NCBI GenBank assembly: GCA_014607495.2
Contig: CP053160.1
Location: 9,858,001-9,922,000 of the forward strand
DNA: 64,000 nucleotides
Source: Carposina sasakii
Lineage: Eukaryota; Arthropoda; Insecta; Lepidoptera; Carposinidae
Direction: 5' to 3'
The position numbers and the translations under genes are program-made. The notes under the pieces are model-generated. The model saw only the letters and a list, made by a program, of their open reading frames with translations, had not been told where the DNA came from and ran no database searches. Shown here piece by piece: positions 22,010-33,231 of the stretch (its first letter is position 1; the number at the start of each line of letters is the position of its first letter).

Positions 22010-23690
22010 GACAATGTTATGTCCGAAAAGCGACGGTAGGTACCCCTTACCAAGTGGGGCTAAGTAATGAAAAGTAGGTGTGTAATACACACTTCTGCCC
22101 AACCTCCATAGGCGACTCTTACGACATGCACGGAAGATTCAGTATTTAATTACGTCACCATAAAGTAATTATTGCTTTGTTCTGAGCGTCTACAACGGTT
22201 CCGTTTCGGCTTCGTTCCAACTCGAGACTTTTCGAGAATTGCCCCCCAGGTCTACTAGTACTCCATAATTTTATTTGTGTGTCCAGCCGATGACATATAG
22301 GTAAGTAGGGATATTGTCCAATCCATCTAACCTTATAAAAAACCTAAATGAAAATGGATCATACCCGCATTTAAAACATCTGGTACAAAACAAAAATCTA
22401 GTCCAGAATCCAACGAGACGGATAACGTTAGAACTAAATTCCTTGCTATACAAAACTGTATCACTCATGTGGACAACAGCGTCACCATGGGCAGTAAGCT
22501 TAACAATGTTATGTACCAATCAATTACAATTCTCACTCGCCCCAGGCACTAACCCAAACTTTGACAAACGTAATGTTAGTGGACTGGCCAAGTGCATTGA
22601 TTTTAGGGACTTATTAACTTATTTCTAGTCCTCATATCCCGTAAAATATAAATTCAATGGAAATATACAAGTTATCGTACAGTGGAAAATTATAAATAAA
22701 CAAATATCCAGGACATCTTTATTCATTATATTTATATTTGCTGCCCTAATAATGTAAAATGAAAGATCTTTGTATCAGAAGCATAACTCTATTGTCTTTA
22801 GGGCGCTGATGTAAGTAAGGAAGAGTGACAATTCGCTTCCACGATAAAAACAATCTTGCTTGGAGATAAAGACTTATCTCGCAGAAGAAAAGTTTTCTCT
22901 GTTAGATATCACCTCATATTTGCAAATGTTTATTCCTCATATACCTACTTTGTGTACAATAAAAATTCAAATTGAAAAAGTAAAAGCAAAGGGTCCCCAA
23001 AGTTATTTTTGTCACAGACCCCTACGAGATATCGAGAGCCATCGAGTACCCGCAGCCTGAAATGAATCGATTAAAATCTCACGAACACTTTGAACGATTA
23101 CCAGTGTAGTGTGGGAACGGTAAGCTCGCTTGTACATGACTACTTGTTAGTGCCAAGTGTATACCTGGTATACAGTACAGCGATGTAAATAATGGACATC
23201 AGGTTACTTGGCGTATCCGATTTATTTCTTTGATCATACAGTACAAGGTAAATTACAAACATCGAATTATTTATATCGCGTATCCGATTTATTTGTTTTA
23301 TTTAGGGCCCTGGTTTTTCATCGATTTTCTAATAGTCAGATTGCCTACCTGCCTGAAGGAGAAAGTTGATATTGTCTATCTCTAAAATTTAATTTGATTA
23401 AAATTTAATTTATTCGGTCAGGTCACGATATCTATGGTTGAAATAAGCAGTGTGTTTTAAGATTATCTATTGCTAATCAAAAATTGTTTTTCGAGTATGT
23501 ATTTTCAATATTTCCGATATTTTTCGATTCCCATTATTTATCTTGAACAACTGTACCTAATAGCAAATAGTGGCCATATAAAACAATCAAGGCGAGAGAC
23601 TCGTTATTTAGTCTTACGCTCATACTGACAGTTACTATTTACAATGTAGAATATAATTTTTTTATATTGAATAGGTTCTTTCGGCCTTCA
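22010..23690. other. Spacer, no gene supported
   Basis: A repeat fragment (ccccttaccaagtggggcta, about 22042) occupies the left edge. A 104-codon open frame at 22314-22628 has AT-rich codons and no recognisable motif, and I do not call it. Two 'gcgtatccgatttattt' words (23212, 23279) are a short direct repeat. Confidence 0.45.
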
Positions 23691-23691
23691 G

Positions 23692-23815
23692 TCACCAACC
23701 CGCCTGCCCAGCGTGGTGACTATGGGCAAAACTCCCCTGTAGCAGTAGCCATGTGGCGTGCCCTGGGGGAGGCCTACGTCCAGCAGTGGACTGCAATAGG
23801 CTGAAGAAGGTTCTA
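23692..23815 (+). mobile_element. LINE-type 3' end fragment
   Basis: Reads caccaacccgcctgcccagc, then gtggtgactatgggcaa, then ggcctacgtccagcagtgga, ctgcaataggctgaagaagg. It is the same 3' end as 8664-8915. Confidence 0.75.
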
Positions 23816-23881
23816 TCGGCCCTTGGTGCTCTGCCTACCCCCTAAGGGATAAAGGCGTGATTATATGTATGTTTGTATGTA

Positions 23882-24105
23882 AATAGGCTTACCACAACGC
23901 GCCTGATGGTAAGCACCGTTGCATTCTACATAAGATGGAGCGCGCTTGCCTAAAATAAACCGGTTCACTTGAAGACCGCAAGATTATATGTAGTTCATGG
24001 GGAACAGGGATTCAGGCAGGGAGTTCCACAGCTTGGCTGTTCGCACTATGAATGTAGAAGCAAAACGCTTCCACGAATTGCAAATGTACTAACAGTCATG
24101 GCGGC
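23882..24105. repeat. Dispersed lepidopteran repeat (GCGCCTGATGGTAAGCACCG)
   Basis: Contains cgcgcctgatggtaagcacc, then a ttcaggcagggagttccaca stretch and gcttggctgttcgcac. I recall this phrase order from lepidopteran interspersed repeats; it occurs only once here. Confidence 0.5.
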
Positions 24106-24421
24106 CTAAGCCAGATATTATGTTTGAAAACAGAATTTCTTGTTTAAAATAACTGCATTTTATTGTTATAATTCGTTGAAACTCCGCCAAGTAGAACGCT
24201 TCTCACTGAGCTTTGTTTGACCAATATAATTTTCCACTCTGATGCTTTCCAAAGAGTTTCACAGTTTTCAGGCATTTTTCATTTCTTTCATGTAAAACTT
24301 GAGTATTTCTTGCATAAAGGAAACTCATTTTGTTTTCACTTTTAATTTTGCGATGTACCGAAAACAACTTGTTAAGTCACTGAAACTTATTTGATTTAAT
24401 TTGTTCTTTCTTCGTTCAAGC

Positions 24422-24560
24422 TAGAGATAGCCTTCCAGTCGGAAGGTGTAGGTTCGATTCTTGTCATGGGCCTGTACCACTGGATTTAGATTATATCTTT
24501 TTTCATAGAGTTTATGAAATCGACACTTAGCTATACGAGCTTACGAGGCGGAGGAGAAGG
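24422..24560 (+). mobile_element. tRNA-derived SINE (family A), truncated
   Basis: B-box gtaggttcgattcttgtcat is followed by the family body gggcctgtaccactggattt, then gacacttagctatacgagct. Full copies are at 28945-29265 and 53243-53575. Confidence 0.7.
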
Positions 24561-24654
24561 CTTCTAGCAGGCGGCCGGTCGTAAAACAAAAATCGATCTA
24601 TTCTTCTATCTTCTATCTATCTTCTTCTATCTATCTATCTTCTATCTGTATGTA

Positions 24655-24969
24655 CCTACATAGAAGATATATGAGAAAAAATATTATAGGAGACCTTTAT
24701 CAACGCAATAGTACCTAAAATAATGATTTTTTGAATTTTTGTTTGTTGGTCGGTTTGTCGGTGCGTTTGTGCACGCTAAACGGCTGAACCGATTTCAATG
24801 CAGTTTTCAGGAATATATTGTGACAGGTCTCACTTAACATATAGGCTAACCGATTTAAATGCAGTTTTCAGGAATATATTGTGACAGGTCTCACTTAACA
24901 TATAGGCTACTTTTTATCCCGGGAAAATATCGACATTTTGTTTTTTCTGTAGTCCACGCGGACGGAGTC
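24655..24969 (-). repeat. CTTCGTCCGCGTGGA-family repeat with 61-bp duplication
   Basis: Minus strand from gactccgtccgcgtggacta through ctacagaaaaaacaa, the cgatatttt-type text and gtagcctatatgttaagtg. Positions 24787-24847 and 24848-24908 are a direct 61-bp duplication differing at one base (caatg/aaatg). An impure tctatct run (24598-24650) borders the end. Confidence 0.75.
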
Positions 24970-25094
24970 AAAAACAAACGCATGTTTGGACTATGTGAAA
25001 ATTTTAATAAATTAAATGTTTCTGCCTATATTCAAGCTGTATTTAGTAATAATAATAATGTCATTTTTGTAATACTAATAAATGTTTCTATGTC

Positions 25095-25290
25095 TCCATC
25101 GAGGGTTTGCCCATCACCGGACCCTACACCCTCCGCTGACCCTCAGATCTGCCGACTCATGGTCACGAACTCAAGATCGATGAGTCGACAGATCCGAGGG
25201 TCAGCTGAGGGTGTATGGCCCAGTGGTGGGCGAACCCTCGATGGAAATTTGAACTTCCGAATAGTGACGCCTGATACAATTAAATGTTTC
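25095..25290. mobile_element. MITE (GATCCGAGGGTCAG family), palindromic
   Basis: Left end ccatcgagggtttgcccatc, right end tgggcgaaccctcgatgg. Inside, a second inverted pair: accctccgctgaccctcaga and gatccgagggtcagctgagg. The continuation ttgaacttccgaatagtgac is shared with the copy at the window's right edge. Confidence 0.75.
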
Positions 25291-25747
25291 TATGTCGATA
25301 TTTTGACATGTCCACAAAAGGAAAAATACTAGTAGACTGGTCGCATGATAAAAGAGATCCCTCAGCTACGTTACAAGGTTCAAATAGAAATGATCAGCGA
25401 CAACTTGCTAGCTTATCGCCAACTGAGAAAACGCCCAAGTTGTTTAGCCGACTCTTCTTAGTTTATCTCCAGTAATACTAGTTAACTGGAAGAAGAATTC
25501 TATGTAGCCTTAAATTCCCCTTTTTAATAAAGAATTTTCTTATCTGAACAATAAATTGAGATAAAACTCCAAGGTAGTTCCTAAAGTAGATGCGTCGCGG
25601 GCGTGAAATTCAAATTAAGTTTAGCCCAAAGGGAGGGCTGTACCTTATGACGTAAACACTTGAGGTCGCACCCAAAAAACCCTGAGTCAGCATGAGGGTC
25701 TGTATGTCATTGAGTGCCACTTACACTAGACAAATACATATATACAT
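25291..25747. other. Spacer, nothing recognised
   Basis: Only short fragments of the gctagcttatcgccaactga type (about 25408), part of the dispersed repeat family at 4905-5012. Confidence 0.4.
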
Positions 25748-26127
25748 ACAGGGTGTTTTTTCGTTGCCACCCTTAACGAAGGGTACGTACTCTATACATC
25801 AAATAAAGTAAGTTTATGCCAAAAAAAATGCTGGGAAACGATGTAAGTTTTTTTTATTTTTTATTACTTGATCGGGCGAAATTTATAGTGCCCAGTGTTT
25901 ATGCTAGCTTTTTCATAGACAGATATTAATTATTTCTCGTGAAAAAATCTTGCTGCACGCGTCAATCTGCATTTATGCAGAAAAACGCAGTCTATTTACT
26001 CAACTTTGGACCCTAATATTTTGGAAGCCAGATACTTCCCAGGTATACTTCCATGGAGAAAAATGATAGTGATGATGGGGAGATTCCGTAGTTTTCGGGA
26101 ACGTTGACGACCAAAAGTCATCCTGTA
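25748..26127 (+). mobile_element. MITE, CACCCTTAACGAAGGG family, full length
   Basis: Starts acagggtgttttttcgttgc, then cacccttaacgaagggtac, and ends gacgaccaaaagtcatcctg plus ta. Terminal cagggtg/catcctg are inverted. It is about 380 bp long with conserved internal ctatttactcaactttggac. Confidence 0.75.
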
Positions 26128-26139
26128 TAGACACGGCTG

Positions 26140-26275
26140 TGTTCACGAAATGGTATATCAGAAGTGCAGGATCATGAATTCCCACAGACATACTCGTATT
26201 TAACATAGCGGGGATAGATGTAGGTGAACGATCAGTGACAAGTTGCTAGCTTATCGCCTGACCGAATGCCCAAAA
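26140..26275. repeat. GATGAGCTAGCAACT-family repeat
   Basis: Contains agaagtgcaggatcatgaat, cgtatttaacatagcgggga, then gtgacaagttgctagcttat, gcctgaccgaat. Relatives are listed under 4905-5012. Confidence 0.6.
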
Positions 26276-26490
26276 CACTAGACGAATATTTGATCAAGCG
26301 ACTTCAGTCAAATCTATTTTAAAGAAACTGGCTACAAATTGTTAACAAATTTTTTAATCAAGGCATATCAGTATTCAACCAATGCGAATATATCACGTTA
26401 CTGAGCGACTGATACAAGAGGGAATTTTCTGGTTATTCCTATGGGAACGGGGAAAACGGGAATTATAACGTATAGGCAGACGAAGTCGTG

Positions 26491-27245
26491 ATGTGCATCT
26501 GGATTGAGAGCCCATTTTTTAAATAATTGCGAAACGAAACGAAACTTACAGGGGAATTAGTTAAAAATTAGTAAAATCTAAAGCTAAGATTCTTAAATTT
26601 CCTAAACTTGAATCAAAACTGTTATAGTTAAATAACTTGGGCCCTCAATCCTGACGCCTGCATAAAGTCGCATTGTCTAAATCTCAGAAATTTTAGATTT
26701 AGGAATATCTTAATTACAGACGTACAAGGATCACCGACATAGCTCAACGGTCCAGCAAGCTGAAGTGGCAATGGGCAGGGCACATAGCTCGAAGAACTGA
26801 TGGCCGATGGAGTCGGAAAGATCTAGAGTGGATACCACGTATCGGCAAGCGCAGCGTGGGAAGGCCACCCGCGAGGTGGACGGATGACCTGGCCAAGGTT
26901 GCGGGCGTCGGTTGGATGCAGGCTGCTTCCGACCGGTCGGAGTGGAGGTTGTTGGGGGAGGCCTATGTCCAACAGTGGACTTCTCAGGGCTGTAAATGAT
27001 GATGATGAATATCTTAATTTCCTTAAGAAATTCTTAACTAAATCCTCAAATAAACATTATTATCCCAGGAATCATACTTTCTGAAATATTTAGACAATAC
27101 GACTTTATGCAGGCGTCTGGATTGAGGGCCCAAGATATTTAACTATAACAGTTTTTTTAAGTTTAAGAAATTTAACTAATTCCACTGTAAGTTTCGTTTC
27201 GTTTCGCAATTATTTGAAAAATGGGCTCTCAATCCAGATGCACAT
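26491..27245. mobile_element. Fold-back element with 9-bp TSD, interrupted by a LINE end
   Basis: The ends are exact inverses, atgtgcatctggattgagag and its complement, and the arms stay complementary for most of ~230 bp (left 26491-26702, right about 27020-27245), including gcgaaacgaaacgaaact and an inner pair around cgcctgcataaagtcg. The TSD gaagtcgtg is at 26482-26490 and 27246-27254. It landed inside a minus-strand CTTCGTCCGCGTGGA-family repeat (gggcggccgct at 27255). A LINE fragment (26716-27006) sits in the middle. No ORF belongs to the element itself. Confidence 0.8.
26716..27006 (+). mobile_element. RTE-type LINE 3' end inside the fold-back element
   Basis: Reads RITDIAQRSSKLKWQWAGHI, then [70 protein letters not shown] and stop, then a GAT tail. 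This is the extreme C-terminus of an RTE-clade reverse transcriptase. The TSD gaatatcttaatt (13 bp) is at 26703-26715 and 27007-27019. The reading frame is intact, so the insertion is fairly recent, but it is only the last ~90 codons. Confidence 0.85.
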
Positions 27246-27254
27246 GAAGTCGTG

Positions 27255-27958
27255 GGCGGCCGCTATAATAAATAGCAATATAGATACTGAAGCTCACTGT
27301 ACGCTTCTCCTAAACCTCCTTATGATGAAAATGCTCTTATATGTATTGGATACGATGCCCAAAATGGAAAGTAATATTATTTTGAGCATTTCGACGCAAT
27401 GCTATTTATTATTTAACGGATGAAAAGAGCAATTTATAAAACTTCGAGCACTTATTTATGTAGAGATTAATCATATGAGTAAGTATGTTATTTTTATATA
27501 CCGAAGTAAAGATTTTTTGATGTATAAATATTTATTTATTATACCTATTTGTATATTGTGTACGATAATTTTATATTTTTTGCGCTGATTTGCGCAAGTT
27601 GATCAGATTTTTTTTTACATAAACGGAATACGTAATTAATTAATTATTTGGAAGTGAGTCTTAGGTAACTGTGTTTTTTGTTATTTAGTTAAAGGTGATA
27701 TCAACATCTTCAAACTCGTTTATAAAGTTAGTTTCCTGTAAGTAAAAGTTTTCCGGCCTTTTCCTAAGGCACACGGCTGTCGATCGAGTTTTAACTTTGT
27801 TACGAACATTATCTCAGATGTGGGTCGAAATGCAACAAAAGCGTATATTGTTTTTATAAATAATAACAAACAAAAAATGATTATTATTATACAGCATCGT
27901 CAGTACATAATTTTTTTGGTTAAATTATGAAAATTAAGGACTTTGTTAATGGCTTGCA
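27255..27958. other. AT-rich spacer, nothing recognised
   Basis: The first bases carry the end of the CTTCGTCCGCGTGGA repeat that hosts the fold-back element. The rest has no supported feature. Confidence 0.45.
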
Positions 27959-28166
27959 TAAAGCCTCGAGCACACCGGATGCGTATGCGTACACGTAAGC
28001 GTAGATATGCACCTACCGCTGGGTTGTAATGTATGTACCTAACTTTATATGACAGGACACACCGCTTGCCGTCTACGTTTACGTCTACGCACAGTACAGT
28101 TACATATTTCAACTCGCGGTACGTGCACGTCTACGCTTACGCATCCGTTGTGCTCGAGGCTTTATT
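27959..28166. mobile_element. CpG-rich palindromic MITE, single unit
   Basis: Left arm aaagcctcgagcacaccgga, then tgcgtatgcgtacacgtaag; right arm gtctacgcttacgcatccg, then ttgtgctcgaggcttta. Arms are inverse. Same family as 21689-22009. Confidence 0.75.
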
Positions 28167-28170
28167 ACGT

Positions 28171-28732
28171 TTTACGCTGTGACGTCGTCGCATATTTTCA
28201 GTATAACAGCGATGACAAATACAATGCAATACGACGTAATAACGCTGCGTCAGAGCCCTATCTATATATTATACGCTCTCTGTTTGACAAAGGCCAAACG
28301 CGCATATTTGCTTTATTTTCTGAACAATAATATAAGAAAATTTTGTATTTTCACACCGCTAAATGTAATAAAAATTAATAAATAATAGTAGACAATAAGA
28401 TCGCTAGCATATAAAGTATGCACTAACGTTGTCACGCGGCGTTTCCGCAGCTTTATAACTGTGTTCGTATACCGAGTAATGGGTTAAGGGCTTTGACAGA
28501 CAAACATCGAAATATCGAAGAAATAGTTAAATGGTTAACTAGTACTCTTTGTAGTTTTAATTGGAGTGGAATGAACTGCTTGGGAATAAAGGTATTTGTC
28601 GCGTCATAAAATTAAAAATTATTAAAACAATTAGGGTTTTAGTAAGAGTAAAGGTTTGAAATTAATTTAAAAATGTAATTTGAATTAAATCAAATTCAAT
28701 ACAGTCTAGTAGGTAAGTACACACACACATCA
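28171..28732. other. AT-rich spacer, nothing recognised
   Basis: No supported feature; a short CA run (cacacacaca) lies at 28720-28731. Confidence 0.45.
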
Positions 28733-28850
28733 CCCTGATGCAGCCCACTGCTGAACAGGTAGGTTGGTGACCCCAGTGTTATTTTCAGACTATGTTATCA
28801 ACACGGAAGGTGGTGCTTCTGCCGACCTCCCAAACCCTTAAAGAAATAAA
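28733..28850 (-). mobile_element. LINE-type 3' end, diverged
   Basis: Contains gatgcagcccactgctgaac, aggttggtgacc and gccgacctcccaaaccctta, a degenerate minus-strand version of 8664-8915. Confidence 0.5.
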
Positions 28851-28944
28851 ATAAGTACCATCGCAGCTATGACTACCGAGCGGCCAATGTATTAGGCTGT
28901 CTTTTCACTGTACCTACCACGTTGTTATTGATGCGTTGAAGCCC

Positions 28945-29265
28945 AGTGGTTAAGTGCACCTTCCAAGCAGGAGGCATAAGTTCGATCCAAGTTACGGGCC
29001 TGTACCAATGAATTTATTTCATGTACAGATTTTAATGTTGTAAAATTGTCACTTAGCTCGTGCCTCGGAAAGCACGTAAAACTGTTGGTCCTGCGCCTGA
29101 TCTCTCACCGGTCGTGTTGGCTTTCCGTTCCATCGGACTATGAGAGTGACGGAATAGAGAGTGCATCTGTGTTTGCGCACACACTTGTGCACTATAATAT
29201 CTCCTGCGTACCTGACTAATCTCCGTAGAGATTGGTCGCCTTGGCCGAGTTACGGTCGGGAAATT
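28945..29265 (+). mobile_element. tRNA-derived SINE (family A), near full length
   Basis: Head aagcccagtggttaagtgca (A-box) and ataagttcgatccaagttac (B-box), body gggcctgtaccaatgaattt, gtcacttagctcgtgcctcg, then gtgcatctgtgtttgcgcac and gagattggtcgccttggccg. It is about 320 bp and is matched end to end by the minus-strand copy at 53243-53575. Confidence 0.8.
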
Positions 29266-29532
29266 TTAATTGATTTGTTTGACATCCACCAATCACGGGC
29301 ATCTGTAGCATAGCACATCTCTCGTGCAAAGCCTTATTAAGGCAGCCTTATTCAGCCGTTCGCGTGCAGAGCCTTATCTCGTATGCCATTGACGTCCTGG
29401 CAGACAATAAACGACAATGTTGCGCCGTTCATCGACGCCCAGCAATACGTTGTGTTCAATTGTGGATCTTTCCGGTTTGTTTCTGCTATGAAGCAGGGCC
29501 ATGATCCTCGAGTCCCACGTTATCTCTACAGA
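29266..29532. other. Unidentified GC-richer stretch
   Basis: Contains a repeated phrase cgtgcaaagccttatt / cgtgcagagccttatc (29310, 29363) and open frames on both strands, without recognised motifs. It is likely a repeat of unknown kind. Confidence 0.35.
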
Positions 29533-29838
29533 TACAGGATGTTTTTTGTCGTTAATGTTTCCAAATACTTCATTCTCCCTGTCATCACGAACATTTTCTC
29601 TATGGAAGATGAGATACCTGGGAAGTGTCTGGTTTCCATGATAAGATTCAAAATTGGCGCGTGTAAGAAACATTTTTCACAAAAAAAAAATTAAAATGTC
29701 CTATCAACAAAAACGCAAACACTAGTAGGTAGAGACTATACATTGCACGCGAAAAGCCAATGAAAAAATGCCTAAGTTACCCCGCATTTTTTAACAGCAG
29801 TTTCGCAGTTAACGGCGGAAACGAAAAATCACCCTGTA
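29533..29838 (-). mobile_element. MITE, CACCCTTAACGAAGGG family, diverged
   Basis: Plus strand begins acaggatgttttttgtcgtt and contains ctgtcatcacgaacattttc, tggaagatgagatacctggg, ending gaaaaatcaccctgt. Orientation is opposite to 25748-26127. Confidence 0.6.
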
Positions 29839-29867
29839 CCTTTATTTGTAGGAATACACACGGCCAT

Positions 29868-29990
29868 GTTCCCTACAAAGGATAGTCAGAACTGCTGAAC
29901 CACGAAGGAGATCTAACAGTCACGTTTAGGGCCAGATGTAAAAGATCAGTGACTTTTTGCTAACTCATCGCCTGAGACTATTTCCCTATG
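29868..29990. repeat. GATGAGCTAGCAACT-family repeat
   Basis: Contains gatagtcagaactgctgaac, agatctaacagtcacgttta, then gatcagtgactttttgctaa and tcatcgcctgag. Confidence 0.55.
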
Positions 29991-30794
29991 TTATAGTCTA
30001 ATATATGTACACTAAGTTCCTGCATTGACTCTCACGACATGTACCGAAGGAGATGCAGCTGATATATTCTAGTCTAGCCCCGGATCAGCAGGGGAACCTA
30101 CAACACTACAGAAAATACCAGCTGATCAATATCCGCCATTTTGTTTTTAAACATTTATACAAATAAGTCGAGCGTAGAGATAATGTCGAGGCACCCTAGC
30201 AGTGAAATCATGCCTGGTGATACGAGTATGATGATAGTCTTGCAAAGAAGCCACAATTTTAAAACCTTAGGATTAACTAGTAGTTTGTAAATATGTATAT
30301 CTTACTGAATAAAAAACCTGCTCCAATCTTACGGCTCTATTCCTTTTCCTCAATTAAACGGGTCTCTTGTAATTAGAATTACGGGCATAGAATAGCTTTA
30401 GTTTGCTTTAGATTTTATTTCGCTCCGATTCGGAATAGGGATGGGGTAAATTGGTTAGCATTCCAAAATATCGATATTGTTTTGACCAAATTATCGATAT
30501 GCCAACGTTGGTATTTTAAAACTTGCGTATAATATTTTTCGTACATCAAATACCAACATAGCAAATTCGAAATAAAAGTATGGATCAGAATAATTTTTTG
30601 AAAACTAATGCTCCGCTCGTGTCCATTTCATCGACTTTTTAAAAACAATTCATAAAAACTGCGGTGTAGAATTTCTTCTAAAACAATAAACCTGTCTTTA
30701 TCACTTAGTTCTCACAAATTAAATTTGAAAACTAAAAAAATATATAAATAAGTAAAGTTTCATACGATGCTAATTGAATCACTAAATAGACAAT
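29991..30794. other. AT-rich spacer, nothing recognised
   Basis: A few tcgatatt words (30470-30500) only. No gene seen. Confidence 0.45.
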
Positions 30795-30915
30795 CGCTCT
30801 GACGTAGTTGTTAGGTACTCTAGTTACCCTTGAGTCAAAGGTCCCGTGATCGAATGTAGGTATCGATGTTCATTTCAGAGTCATGTTTGTTTCTGTATCT
30901 ATTTATGTGTTTACC
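30795..30915 (+). mobile_element. Diverged SINE (family B)
   Basis: Head gacgtagttgttaggtactc, a B-box-like gtgatcgaatgtaggta, then the family B body agagtcatgtttgtttctgt, atctatttatgtg. Better copies: 31925-32075 and 47700-47935. Confidence 0.45.
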
Positions 30916-31527
30916 CATATTTCGTTTCTGAATTCATTTTTCTGTATTTCTTGCTAAAAATCCTGTGAATCATTACTTAACATATCGATATCGATAAAAT
31001 ATTTACGGTAGCTACCTCCCTATCGCAACCGGCTTGAAACTGTAACGAAGACGTCTTATTGCGGGATCGTGTAAACTTGTCTTTGTGAGCTTGATTAATT
31101 TGTCACAGATTGAGATAGTTTCGCGCTGGTTTCTTTATGCGATTGATTAATTTGTCGCTGTTTGTGACATACAGACATACATTACTGCGCCTGAGATTAA
31201 TTTTGTGGTTGTGATTAATCTACGAACGTAAATAAATATGTGTATATTGGTGTAAATGCGTTATTATCTATTAATGTAAATTAAGTTTTAGACTAGCCCA
31301 TATCATTAAAGGGTAATTATTTCTTGTTGTTGTTGATACTCGTATTTGCGATATTATCTAGTATATTTTATATCGCCTATTCCTATTCTTGTTGACATAA
31401 TATGAAATTCACATGAAAGAGACATCACATAAGAATATATGAGTTTAAAAAATACTTACTTCCATCCAATTATATATAAATTAAATATATAATTAATTAA
31501 TTATAAATTAATTACAAAACTAAATTT
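30916..31527. other. AT-rich spacer, nothing recognised
   Basis: Repeated words gattaatttgtc (31093, 31143) only. Confidence 0.45.
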
Positions 31528-31670
31528 GTTTGTTGATTACCTCTTCACGCTTTATTTACTCAGGCATTTATCTTATTTTGCATATAATATCTATACCAAT
31601 TGAGAGTATGGAGAGTGACATAGGTTATTTCTGTAGTCGACGCGGACAAATTCGCTGGCGGTCACTAGTA
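31528..31670 (-). repeat. CTTCGTCCGCGTGGA-family repeat
   Basis: Minus strand begins ctagtgaccgccagcgaatt, then tgtccgcgtcgactacaga, ending gcgtgaagaggtaatc. It pairs with 19466-19600. Confidence 0.6.
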
Positions 31671-31924
31671 AAACATAAACTGAAAACTGCACCAATATCT
31701 ATGAAATATCAATTTCAAAATCCTTCAATTGTAAAAGTAAGGCTTCCTCTGTAACGAGTTGATTTCCTTCTTCAAAGGGAAACCGTTTTATGCTTTTACA
31801 ATAACGTCGGTTGTAATAACTAGATACGTTTCACTGCTAAAAAAACTGTACCCTTCAATATTTTTATGATCAATTTTCAGGTAAAAAAGGTTTATGTATA
31901 TAATTTAATAAAAATACATAGGTA

Positions 31925-32075
31925 CGACATTGACGACTAATTGGTGTAGTAGGTAGTGGCCCTGCCTACGACGCCATTGGTCCTGGGTTCGAATCCCGGT
32001 AGGTACAAACATTGATATGATGAATATCGATCTTTGTTTCCGAGTCATGGATGTTTCTATAAGTATCTATGTATT
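31925..32075 (+). mobile_element. tRNA-derived SINE (family B)
   Basis: A-box-like gtgtagtaggtagtggccct and B-box gggttcgaatcccggtaggt, then the body gagtcatggatgtttctata, agtatctatgtatttat. An inverse copy with a longer tail is at 47700-47935. A tRNA gene is excluded by the absence of a paired acceptor stem. Confidence 0.75.
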
Positions 32076-32087
32076 TATATTGGTGCT

Positions 32088-32340
32088 ATTTTGACGTCAG
32101 AGTTTCCGAACACTACGCATTCTCCTCATCATCACGAACATTTTTCCCCATGGAAGCATACCTGGGAAGTGTGTTTCCCAAGATATTAAGGTCTAAAATT
32201 GAGTTTGCATTTTCGTGCATAAATGCACGTAGACGCGTGTAACAAACATATATCACGAAAAGAAATTCAAACTGCCTATAAAAAACTAACACAAACACTG
32301 GACACTGTACATTTCACGCGATCATGTCAATAAAAAAAAA
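32088..32340 (-). mobile_element. MITE, CACCCTTAACGAAGGG family, one end missing
   Basis: Contains ttctcctcatcatcacgaac, atttttccccatggaagcat, acctgggaagtg, then tttcgtgcataaatgcacgt. It directly follows SINE B at 31925-32075. Confidence 0.6.
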
Positions 32341-32689
32341 TTGCCCGCTTATTTTAGACGCTATTATACGCTTAGAATAATCTAATAATAGATCGCGCTA
32401 TGAAGATAAATACTAACGTTTCTACGTATATATCTCATACAAGACGGACGCATTACGTACATACCTGCAGTGATCAATCACTGCATGTACGATCTAGAGG
32501 TTACGAATGTATCTACATGTTTTGAAACGAGTTGTACATCTCTGGTTTATAAAACTAGTGAGGGTTTCTATCTTTTCTTGCGTATTTACCTATTTTCTAA
32601 GTTACTAAGTATACATTGTTGCAGTGTAATGGACTTATGAAAATGATTAAGAATTCAAAAAGGTAAAATATAATTTAGGTACTTGTAAG

Positions 32690-32795
32690 AGTCGACTAAG
32701 TATCTCAGGGGCATTCCTTCCCCTAGATGATGAGCTAATTAGTAACTTGTTACTGATCTTCTAAACTTGCTATGTCAAACATAGCTGTAGGATCT
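32690..32795. repeat. GATGAGCTAGCAACT-family repeat
   Basis: Contains agatgatgagctaattagta, acttgttactgatctt and catagctgtaggatctc. Confidence 0.5.
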
Positions 32796-32854
32796 CATCA
32801 CTATTTTAGAAAGCCGCGTATACATATTAATTAATAAATAATTATAACGTCTCC

Positions 32855-32950
32855 GGTCGAATTTTGGTCATGGCAGACAATCTCAACTGAGATATTTTAG
32901 TGCACAAATGTGTGCGCAAACACAGGTGCACTCTCTATTTCCCCTCTTAT
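32855..32950 (-). mobile_element. SINE family A, 3' part
   Basis: Contains cgaattttggtcatggcaga, gagatattttagtgcacaaa and tgtgtgcgcaaacacaggtg, the distal half of the 28945-29265 SINE in reverse. Confidence 0.6.
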
Positions 32951-33231
32951 ATAAATGTATTTACTAACTATGTAAGCAATCAATGTATAACAAACACACG
33001 TCTGCGATCTCTCGAGGATATCAGAATAGAAGTAACGCAGGAGAACGAGGCAGTGATGAATAAAGTCCTTTCACGGGTTGTTAGTCGGGTCAGATATACG
33101 ATATACAAATGGACGGTGCAAATACGTCATTTATTTACACAAGATCAAAGCTGAAAGTTAGTTGGCGCGTTTAATATCACCTACTTATAGCTATAACATA
33201 ATAGGTAAGTTATACATACATACATAGACAC

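Noticed and set aside
22314..22628. 104-codon plus-strand open frame
   Set aside because: Overlapping minus-strand frame of similar length, no motif and no splice or promoter support.
24859..25332. 157-codon plus-strand frame
   Set aside because: It runs through a dispersed repeat and a palindromic MITE; its sequence is explained by them.
29374..29694. Overlapping open frames on both strands
   Set aside because: The right half is a MITE copy and the left part has no known motif.
31925..32010. Possible tRNA gene
   Set aside because: A and B boxes are present, but the acceptor stem does not pair and the same body follows in inverse at 47700-47935, so it is a SINE. The same holds for 298-406, 2729-2840, 28945-29020 and 53480-53575.
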